A stretch of 64,000 nt of DNA, taken from positions 62,001-126,000 of the forward strand of contig JAAXVL010000009.1 in assembly GCA_013335535.1 (NCBI GenBank). The letters run 5' to 3'. Shown in pieces: positions 53,935 through 61,900 of this stretch. Position 1 is the first letter of the stretch; the number at the start of each line of letters is the position of its first letter. The position numbers and the translations under genes were made by a program. A model generated the notes under the pieces. That model worked only from the letters and a program-made list of their open reading frames with translations. It searched no databases and was not told the origin of the DNA. The DNA comes from Azonexaceae bacterium. GTDB lineage: Bacteria; Pseudomonadota; Gammaproteobacteria; Burkholderiales; Rhodocyclaceae.

Positions 53935-55290
53935 TCAAACGGCAGAAAGCGCGGCAAACGTCTTCTGCAATTCGATCAGTTTTTGCCCCTGCTCCAGCCG
54001 CGTGTCCTGCATCCATTGCGGTACGGCGAGCGCTTGTGCTACCGTCTCCCAACGTGCCGTTTCCGCAGCATCGCCACGGCCGAGCGCGGCTTCCCATAAC
54101 GTGGCAACGGCCCAGAAGCGTTTTTTCGGGTCGGCATCCTTGTCTTCGGCTGCCACCAGGGCCAGTTGGCCCACTTCGCTGCGTACGCGGCGGGCTAGTA
54201 CCGAGTCGGCAATGGCGTCGTCCTTGTTGCCGGACTTGAGCCATTCGACCGAGCGCAGGTCGAGCAGGAAGGCGTAGTTGATGCCGTTGTACCAGTCTCG
54301 GCGGAGCGAAAAGCCCCGTTCGTAGCCGTCTACCGCGGCATTCAGGTCGGTCGGGTGGGCCTTGAGTTCCCATAGACGTTTGTGGATCGCACCCCATAGC
54401 CCGAGGGTTTCCGGGTCGTTGGTCGACGCCGGGTTTAGTGATTTTTCCATGATGCCGCGTGCTTCAAGCAGGGCGCTTTCGGGATCGGGCTGCTTTGACT
54501 TGTAGGTGGCGACAACCAGTTGCTGGGTGACGAAGGGGTCGTTCGGGCGCAACTCGCTGACCTTGTGCAGCAGGGTGCGAGCGCCGGCAAAATCGCTGGC
54601 TTCGCCAGCCGGCGGATTGATTTTGGCCAGCGCCTCGTCAAGCATGGCCTTGGGTGTGGCCAGTGGTTCGGGGACGGTAGCGCCAGATGGTTCATCGGAT
54701 ATTCCGGTGGGGCTGGCGACAGCGACGGTAAACAGCCCGCCCCGCGCCTGTGGCGGCACGGCGAATGCCGGGGCAGGCGCCGCCGCAGCTGCAGGAGACC
54801 ATTGCGGCGGGGTGAGCTGGGGCAGGAAGGTGTACACCGGGCTGTCGGCACGATTGGAGGCGAGGATTTCCTCGATGGCCGTCTTCAGCTCCGCCTTGAA
54901 ACGGGCTGCCTCGCGGGCGCCGATGTCCTCGCCGAGATGCTTGTAGCGGCGGATAGCGATGTGGCCAACGTCGAACGGGTTCTTGAAGCCTTCCTCGGCA
55001 ACGACGATGGTGGTCTGCGGGCGCAGGGCGTAGCGCACGCCGAGTTCGTAGGCAGCATTGACGTTGTAGGTCGATAGATCGGCCACGACGACGTCGGCCT
55101 GCAGCAGCATTTCATACATCGGCACGTCGATCACCGTCGAATGCTGGATCTCGTCGGCCCGTATGCATTGCAGGCCGGCCGCCTCGACACCTTCCTTGAT
55201 GATGGCGTAGGAGGCGTCGAGGTCGAGGACGCGGCCGTCGGTGTAGTCGGTCTTCTTGCCGAAGCCCTGGATGACGAAGCAGGTTTTCAT
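53935..55290 (-). CDS. DRHyd/TIR-like nucleotide-processing domain fused to TPR-S-like module
   Basis: 451-residue cytoplasmic protein. Residues ~1-150 form a Rossmann-like domain related to nucleoside deoxyribosyltransferases and TIR: CFVIQGFGKKTDY, ADVVVADLSTYNVNAAYELGVRYAL with a likely catalytic Glu82. After a Pro/Ala linker (~160-215), residues ~215-450 are a TPR-like module (MAP3K TRAF-binding/TPR-S type: LGLWGAIHKRLWEL, YERGFSLRRDWYNGINYAFLL). This pairing is predicted in bacterial conflict systems related to the animal ASK signalosome. Last gene of the operon; overlaps the patatin gene (ATGA). Enzymatic activity on NAD or nucleotides is inferred. Confidence 0.8.
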   Translation of the reverse strand: MKTCFVIQGFGKKTDYTDGRVLDLDASYAIIKEGVEAAGLQCIRADEIQHSTVIDVPMYEMLLQADVVVADLSTYNVNAAYELGVRYALRPQTTIVVAEEGFKNPFDVGHIAIRRYKHLGEDIGAREAARFKAELKTAIEEILASNRADSPVYTFLPQLTPPQWSPAAAAAPAPAFAVPPQARGGLFTVAVASPTGISDEPSGATVPEPLATPKAMLDEALAKINPPAGEASDFAGARTLLHKVSELRPNDPFVTQQLVVATYKSKQPDPESALLEARGIMEKSLNPASTNDPETLGLWGAIHKRLWELKAHPTDLNAAVDGYERGFSLRRDWYNGINYAFLLDLRSVEWLKSGNKDDAIADSVLARRVRSEVGQLALVAAEDKDADPKKRFWAVATLWEAALGRGDAAETARWETVAQALAVPQWMQDTRLEQGQKLIELQKTFAALSAV

Positions 55291-56465
55291 GCGAAGCCCC
55301 GCAGGTGGTCGAGACTGACGTGCTTGGCCGCGTAGGTGGTGCCGACGCGCTGGATTTGCGGCATGTGTTTGACCGAATCAATGACCTGGACCTGCTCGGC
55401 CTTGATGTCGGCGAGGCCCAGTGTGTTGAGGCCGGCTTGCGAGACATCCGGGTCGTAGCGGACGTAGGCGAACTGCTTGGGCACGGTCGAGGTGACCGGG
55501 ACTGCCTCGGTCGGCAGCATGTCATTGATCTCGCGGTCGATGGACGGCCCGAAACGGCAGTCGCCAAGGACGCGGCAGGCCATGTCCCAGCCGGCCGAGG
55601 CGGCGTTCATCAGGGCGCCGGGCAGGTTCTTGGCGTTGTCGAGCAGCCACAGGTCGTCGGCATCGACATCCGGTCGCGCCTTGGCCGTGCTGCCGGTGCC
55701 GATGGAAACGATGAGCAGTTTGTCGCTGCCGGTCGGCCAGCTGATTTTGTAGGGGGCGGCGGTGACCATCTGGAAGGCGAGGAAGGCCGGATTGTTGTAG
55801 GTCGTGATGCCGCCGTCGACGAAGATGAATTGGTACTGTTTGGCCTTTTCCTCGCCGAAGGTGACGACTTCGGGCGGGAAGAAGGTGGGGGCGGCCGTGC
55901 TGGCGCGGACCAGTTGCCAGAGCGGCAGCTTGAGGTTGCAGTCGTCGCGGGCGGTGCTGTTGTATTTGGCCAGCGGATTGTTGCTGACCGGCCATGGCGA
56001 ATCGGTGGTGACGTTGCGCATGACCATCATGAGCAGCGTACGCAGATTGGCATCGCCGAGCGTGGCATTCGGCTCGGCAGCCGTGGCGACGTGGCTGAGT
56101 GCCTTGTCCAGTTCGGTACGCAGCTTCCTGGCCAGCGGCTCGTCGTTGTAGCTGTAGCGCAGGCGCTTGAGCAGCGAGGCTTTGTCGAACATCTGCTGGC
56201 CGCTGTCGACATAGAACTTGCGAATCTGCTCGGTGCTCATCCCGGTCGCAATGCAGCTGGCGATGATCGCCCCGGTGCTCGTGCCGCAGACGAAATCGAA
56301 ATAGTCGGCGAGGACGAGGCCGGGTTTGTTGAAGCGGGTGCGCAGGTCGGCTTCAAGCTTGGCGAGGATTTCGACGCTCATGAGGCCGAGGATGCCGCCA
56401 CCGTCGCAGGCGAGGATCTTTTTCGGGCCGGCGGATTGCATGCGGGTGAGAACTTGTTGATTCAC
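55287..56465 (-). CDS. Patatin-like phospholipase
   Basis: 392-residue phospholipase A of the patatin family. Glycine-rich oxyanion loop CDGGGILGLMS (residues 20-30), nucleophile GTSTGA with Ser63, and catalytic Asp in VDGGITTYNNP (near 215) form an intact dyad. No signal peptide or membrane helix, so cytoplasmic, able to attack the inner membrane. In anti-phage systems such as CBASS, CapV phospholipases play this effector role; here the operon partners differ. ATG 56465, 21 bases after the upstream membrane-protein gene. Confidence 0.9.
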   Translation of the reverse strand: MNQQVLTRMQSAGPKKILACDGGGILGLMSVEILAKLEADLRTRFNKPGLVLADYFDFVCGTSTGAIIASCIATGMSTEQIRKFYVDSGQQMFDKASLLKRLRYSYNDEPLARKLRTELDKALSHVATAAEPNATLGDANLRTLLMMVMRNVTTDSPWPVSNNPLAKYNSTARDDCNLKLPLWQLVRASTAAPTFFPPEVVTFGEEKAKQYQFIFVDGGITTYNNPAFLAFQMVTAAPYKISWPTGSDKLLIVSIGTGSTAKARPDVDADDLWLLDNAKNLPGALMNAASAGWDMACRVLGDCRFGPSIDREINDMLPTEAVPVTSTVPKQFAYVRYDPDVSQAGLNTLGLADIKAEQVQVIDSVKHMPQIQRVGTTYAAKHVSLDHLRGFA

Positions 56466-56486
56466 GGAATTCTCCTTGGGGCGGGG

Positions 56487-58046
56487 CTAACGGGCGGTTT
56501 CGGGCATGGGGGCGGGAAACAGGGCGCCGAGAACGTCGCCTGGCTTGAGGCTGTCGCCCTGGTCGATCCAGATGAAGCGGCCGGCCGGGGCGTTGACGAC
56601 TGCCGCCTGGGCGGCGGCGAGTTCGGTTTGGCTGTTGGTCAGGATAACGACGCGGGCGAGGTTTTGCGCCTTGGACAGGACGCCGAGTTCATGGATGCAG
56701 CCGGCGTTCTTTGCCTTGAAGTTGCGCAGGTCCATGAGCACCACATCGCTGATGCCGACCAGCCGGTCGAGCGCCTGTTGCCAGGTGTTGTCGTGGCAAT
56801 AGCATTCGTTGACCCGGTAGCGTCCTTCGACATCGGGCTGGTATTCGAATTGCTGCAGACGCGATTCGATGTCGGATTCCTGCGCAATGAAACGCTCGGC
56901 CAGGCGGCCGTCGAGGAAGGTGAATACATCGTCGGCGTCGATGGTGCGGTCGGCCAGGTCGGTGCCGGCAATGAGCACGGTGTTGCCGCTCAGGCGCCAG
57001 CGTTCAATGACGCGGTCGAAAATGGCCTGGGCGTTGGCGTCCTGCTGAAAGACTCGGAGGATGAGCAGGGTGGGCGGGTTGCCGGCACTGGCTGGCGCTG
57101 CAAAACGTTGCATCAGCAAGGCGCCGAGCGGTATCCACAGCAGCGGGGCGAAGCAGACCACGGCGCCCCAGCCCAGATCGCCCATGGCGCCGAGCGCCGG
57201 ACCGACCAGGGCGATAGTCCACACGGCAGTGAACAGGTAGAAAAGTTCGGAAATGCGCCGTTCCCGGTAGGCGCCGGCCAGCCAGCGGCCGAGGGCGCGG
57301 GCCGGCCACCAGGCGACGAGCCAGGGCAGCACGGCGAACAGCGTGAAGGCCGTGGTGGCGCCCATCCAGCTCGCCAGCCAGGCGACGAAGGGGCTTTCGA
57401 CCTCGATCAATGCGGCCAGCCCATCGAGGCCCAGTTGCGAGGCGCCGCTCAGCACGATGAACAATGGCGCCAGCCAGGGGCCGACGGCGCGCGTTGCGCC
57501 GCCCAGGCACAGCGCGGTGACAACGATGAGCGGCAGGCCGGTGTCGAACAGCATCCAGCCGACGACCTGGGCGAAGCTGATGTTCTCGTTGGTGCGCCAG
57601 CTCAGCAGAGCGATGGCGAGGAGCAGCCAGCCGAGCATGGCGCCGACGAAACGCGGTCGCGACCAGCGGCCGATCACCGCAAACACGGGCAATACTGGCC
57701 AGGCATAGGCAGCGCCCAGCGTGGCGACGGTTTTGAGGGTGATCGGGCCGTCGGCGATGATCTGCGTCATGATCGTTCGCGTCAGCGCGATGACCAGCGT
57801 CAGACCGATGAACGAATAGAGCAGCCGGCGGTAGGCCTCGTTGTTGTCATCGAGGGTCGAAAACACCGTCGAACGTGCCGGGGGCGGTGGTTTGGCCGCC
57901 TCCGTACCGGCGCCGGATGACGCGGCGACGGGCGCCTTCATGAGGCGCTGCATGCTCCGCCGGTAACTGCGCGCGACGATCCAGGCGCCGACCAGCGCCA
58001 GCAGCGTGGCGATGATCAGCAGCGTGAAGATCTTGCCGGATGCCAT
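56487..58046 (-). CDS. Multi-spanning membrane protein with C-terminal TIR-like domain
   Basis: 519 residues. About eight to ten membrane helices occupy residues ~1-330 (first at 8-26). The C-terminal ~185 residues are soluble: TLLILRVFQQDANAQAIFDRVIERW, GISDVVLMDLRNFKAKNAGCIHELGVL and ARVVILTNSQTEL. The alternating strand-helix pattern and the Glu in NAGCIHEL resemble TIR/deoxyribosyltransferase-like folds; the assignment is by eye. It would sit at the inner membrane with the domain in the cytoplasm. ATG 58046, 3 bases after the peptidase stop. Confidence 0.7.
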   Translation of the reverse strand: MASGKIFTLLIIATLLALVGAWIVARSYRRSMQRLMKAPVAASSGAGTEAAKPPPPARSTVFSTLDDNNEAYRRLLYSFIGLTLVIALTRTIMTQIIADGPITLKTVATLGAAYAWPVLPVFAVIGRWSRPRFVGAMLGWLLLAIALLSWRTNENISFAQVVGWMLFDTGLPLIVVTALCLGGATRAVGPWLAPLFIVLSGASQLGLDGLAALIEVESPFVAWLASWMGATTAFTLFAVLPWLVAWWPARALGRWLAGAYRERRISELFYLFTAVWTIALVGPALGAMGDLGWGAVVCFAPLLWIPLGALLMQRFAAPASAGNPPTLLILRVFQQDANAQAIFDRVIERWRLSGNTVLIAGTDLADRTIDADDVFTFLDGRLAERFIAQESDIESRLQQFEYQPDVEGRYRVNECYCHDNTWQQALDRLVGISDVVLMDLRNFKAKNAGCIHELGVLSKAQNLARVVILTNSQTELAAAQAAVVNAPAGRFIWIDQGDSLKPGDVLGALFPAPMPETAR

Positions 58047-58049
58047 GGT

Positions 58050-58910
58050 TCAGACCGTAGCGGTGGCGCACAGGCCGGGCACGTAGACCATCTTGCCGTG
58101 GTCGACGATGTAGCTCAGTAGTTGTCGGCGGTTTTCGCCCGTGCCCGGCGCCTTGAGCGAGATGTGCACCCAGCCGGAATTGGGGCCCTTGGCCGGGTCG
58201 TAGCATTCGCAGATGATCTGGTCGAAAGCCTTGAGGTTGTCCTTCGCCCAGTTGGCCAGGGCCAGCGTGCTCATGCCGACGATTTCGATGTCGCAGGCTT
58301 CGCCGCGCGAGTGCTGGCTGGTGCTGAGCCAGCTCGCCGGCTTGTTTTTGAGCGCCCGTTCGAGCGGGTGGCCGCGGAAAACGCTGTTCGGCGTGAAGCT
58401 GCCGAACTTGTCGCGGATCGGCTGCAGCACTTCGCGGGCGAGGTGGATGGCGGCCTGCAATTCCTTGTCGCTCGGGAAATGGTTGTCGATGCCACGGCGG
58501 TCGGCGAGTTCGGAACGGGTCAGCTCATAGACCAGGAAGTTGGGCGCGATGCGGGTGTCGTGACTGATGTTGGCCAGGGTGAATTGCGAAATTGGCTCAT
58601 TTTTCCGGTCGACCGTGGAAGTGGCTGAACGACTGGCCGAGCGACTGCGCGAGGGCGTGGCGCCAAGCGCTACGGGCGGTGTCGGGCTGGTGGCCGGCGG
58701 CAATGGCGTGGCGCGCGGTTTGGCCGCTCGTCTTACCGCCTTTTCTTTCGGCGCTGAAGGCGCTGGTTTGCTCCGGGTTTTGGCGACGGTGTCAGCCGGG
58801 GCCGGCGCAACGCTGGCCACGGTCCGGCGCCGGATGGTCGTCTTGGCCGCAGCCTTCGCTGCAACCTCTGCCGCCTGGCGCGGTTTGCTCGGGGTTTGGC
58901 GCGGGCTCAT
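58050..58910 (-). CDS. M15-type peptidase domain protein without signal peptide
   Basis: 286 residues. The first ~95 are basic and low-complexity (Ala, Lys, Arg, Pro, Ser). The rest is a Peptidase_M15_3-type domain: NFLVYELTRSELADRRG, zinc site HSRGEACDIEI (His and Asp, bases ~58290-58315) and WVHISL (third His). Such enzymes normally cut peptidoglycan, yet no signal peptide or membrane helix is visible. The start overlaps the stop of the CHAT gene (ATGA). The junction between tail and domain is a dispersed-element copy encoding STVDRKNEPISQF. Confidence 0.85.
   Translation of the reverse strand: MSPRQTPSKPRQAAEVAAKAAAKTTIRRRTVASVAPAPADTVAKTRSKPAPSAPKEKAVRRAAKPRATPLPPATSPTPPVALGATPSRSRSASRSATSTVDRKNEPISQFTLANISHDTRIAPNFLVYELTRSELADRRGIDNHFPSDKELQAAIHLAREVLQPIRDKFGSFTPNSVFRGHPLERALKNKPASWLSTSQHSRGEACDIEIVGMSTLALANWAKDNLKAFDQIICECYDPAKGPNSGWVHISLKAPGTGENRRQLLSYIVDHGKMVYVPGLCATATV
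58586..58621 (+). repeat. Dispersed 36-nt element, copy 15 (inside M15 peptidase gene)
   Basis: GCGAAATTGG tract, CATTTTT tract and CCGGTCGACCGTGGAAG. Lies at the border between the low-complexity tail and the peptidase domain. Confidence 0.92.
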
Positions 58911-61900
58911 GCGAGGTCCTCCTTGATCTGGTCAATCAGCCCGCTCAGCGGGTCATCGTCCGGGTAATTGAGGCGCAGGAAATCGAGGTGCTCGATGATC
59001 GACGAACGCTCGCGCACGCTGGCCCCGCGCTGGATGGCCTGACGATAGGTCTGGCGGGCGGCCTCGCCGGGAGCCGCCGCGGCTTTCCGGCTGCGCGGGC
59101 TTTCGGCCAGGGCGAGCACGAGATCAAGATCAGCCAGGCTGGCGCTATCCCAGAAATTCGGGGCGCTCGCGTTGCGCTTGTCGAGCTGCTTGCGCAGGCG
59201 CGCGACGTAGTGTTTGAGCGTGGCCAGCCCGAGCAGCGGCGGCTGGTCGGCCGGCTGTTCCGGGTAAAAGCGGCGAATGAGCAGGGCGGCGCAGGCCCAG
59301 TTGATGAAGGCGTAGGGCTGGCCTTCGCGGGCATAGGCGTTGCGATAATGTTCGGCCATGTTGACCAGCGCCTCGCAGCGCCCGCCGGCGGCGTCTTCGA
59401 TGATGGCCAGCCGCTTGTAGGCGCCGCCGAGCAGGCTCAGCCGTTCGCTGGTCGGGCCGCTGGCGCACAGTGCGGCAAGCCGGGCGATGGCCTGTTCGAT
59501 GTCCTGGCGCAGGGCGGCGCGCAGCGCGTTGTTGCGCTGGCCGTCGTCGGCCGCGAGCCAGCGGCTGCCGGCCAGGCGGACTTCGTAATTGGCCAGTTGC
59601 TCGATGACGCGCACGCTGCATTGCCCGGATTCGGCGGCGAGGGCGGCGCGCAGGCTGGCGATGGCCTTTTTCCACTCGCCGGCTTCGCCCCAGACCAGGC
59701 CGAGTGCCGCCGCGATGTCGGCCCGTTTCATCCAGCCGGTCTGGGCGGGCGGGATGCGCTTGAGACGGCGGTCGAGGCGCTCGGCGATATCCGAGGTGTC
59801 GCCGCCATCACGCAGGCCGCTGGCCATGTTGTCGAGATCGACGGCCAGTTCGTGCGGCGTGGTGTAGGGCTGTGCCTCGGCGTAGAGCGCCACACCGTCG
59901 CGCGACAGGCGGAAATTCGGGTCGCCGTAGCACTGGTAGGCGCCCCAGGTATTGACGTTGTCGCAGACGACGAAAATCTCCTCGCGGGCAGCGCGCACCG
60001 CTTCGCCGAAAAAGCCGCCGGCCATCATGTGGCGGTAGAAGGCGTCGGCGAAGGTCTTGCCGGCCACGTCGTCAACGGCCCAGCCGGCAGCGATGACAGC
60101 CTTGACGCCCATGTTGATGAACTGCCCCGCAAGGTTGGCGGCGAGCACGCCGGGCTCGGTCTTGCCGAGACCGTCGACGCGGCCCAGGTGGCAGCAGTTG
60201 ATGAAGACCAGTTCGGGCACCCAGCGCATCTGCTCGATGTCGCCCGGGGTCAGGATGGTGTCGAGGCCGATGACCATGCCCGAACGCGGGGTGCTCATCC
60301 TGGCCGACTGGTATTCATGAACGCCGTGCCCGGCCAGGTGAAGGATGCGCCATTTTTCGCGGTGCAGCGCTTCGAGAATGGCCGGCGTCTGCTCGCCGAT
60401 GCGGTCGGTGACGTCGTAGCCGGCGTTGGCCAGGGTGCCGGCGACGCTCAGCGCCTCGTCGCGGGCGCCGGGCAGGTCGGCGAAATCGGCCGAGCCGCCG
60501 AGGTCCGGGTTGCCGATGACGAGTGCCGTGTCATTCGGCGCGTAGGCCGGGCGGGCGCGGAAGTTTCTCGTCTTGAACTGGCGGATCATGCCGGCATTGA
60601 CGGCCGGCGGACGCGGGCTGCTGCCCCAGCGATCCTCGAGCAGTTCCCACGGATAGCGCGCCGAGCGCTGGTCGACGAGTAGCACGAGGTTGCCTTGCTG
60701 GCTCGACAGCTCCTTGACGCGCACCGGCAGCAGCAGTTCGAACAGGGTCTTGGCCGCCTCGGCGTTGCGGTTGGTGTCCTGGCTGGCCATTTCGATGAAG
60801 GAATCGGCCAGCGACAACTGGCCGGTGGCCATGGTTTCCTCGGCGCGCGCCTTGTCGGTCGGGAAAATGAAACGCAGGGTCTGGTGGTTGCACTCGTCTT
60901 CGATGATTTCCAGGCGGTGCCACCATTCCGGCGACTCGTCGGCGCGCAGGCGGTGCTGGCCGGCCTGGCCGGCCTCGATGGCCATTGCGTTCCAGCGCAG
61001 GCTGCCGGCCAGATCGACGTTGTCGATGGCCTTGCGCAGGGCGTGGGCGGCCGAGATGGCGAGGTCTTCGTAGAGCTCGACGAACTCGACGCGGTCGATC
61101 ACCACCTTGCCGTCCATTTCGTTGGCGACCAGCCGGGCGTTGGCGGCAATCGCGGCGCGCAGCACCGCTTCCACCGCATCGCCAATCGGCACGCCGCCGG
61201 CGCCGGTGCCGATGAGCAGGCAACTGAAGGCGGCCGAGCGCGGCCGGCTGGCTTCGCCGAAACGGTCGTCCGGCCAGTGGGCGATGCGCAACGCGTAGTC
61301 GAGCAGGGCGCTGCGCATGGCTTCTTCGAGCTGGCCGGGGCCGAGCTTGCCCACCTCGCCGAGGCCGACGACCAGGGCGCCGGCCGGCTTGGCGGTCGGG
61401 CTGTCGTTGAAGAAAGTGGTGCAGGTGCCGAGCGGGCCCGGATAGATGCCGAGGTCGGCGCGGCGCGACAGGGCGCCGTCGAGCTGACGGTCGAGCGCCT
61501 TCTCGGCGCTGACGATGGTATCGCCCTGGTAGTGGCCGACGACCACCGGGTGCCGGGCGTAGGCCAGACTGCCGTGGGTGATGCCGATATCGATGAGCAG
61601 ACCGGCTTTTTCGCCGTTGCCACGGTCAACCGGAATTCCGCCCGAAAATCCAAATGTGCCGATGTCGTCCGGGCCGGGAATGCTGTCGGCCAGCGGCAGG
61701 CTGGGCAGGACGAAACGGTCTTCGCCGCCGGCGGCGCGCGACTGGGCCGGCGGGGCAGCGGTGAGCAGCGTCGTGCTGCCCTTGACGAGCAGGTCGAGAT
61801 AGCCGGGGAAGGCCTTGGGCTGGGCACATAGCGCGTCGTGCCCGGTGTCCTCGACGTACCACATGGGGACGCCAGGCAGGCGGCCGGAATCCCAGCTCAC

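Noticed and set aside
55287..56465. Calling the patatin gene a CBASS CapV effector
   Set aside because: No CD-NTase (cyclase) gene or CBASS ancillary gene is visible in the window; the partners are CHAT, TIR-like and TPR proteins.
55305..57920. 871-codon plus-strand frame opposite the patatin and membrane-protein genes
   Set aside because: Low-complexity acidic/Gly/Arg composition typical of antisense reading; no ribosome site or family motif.
58592..60682. 696-codon plus-strand frame opposite the CHAT gene
   Set aside because: Antisense shadow; composition and lack of motifs argue against a gene.
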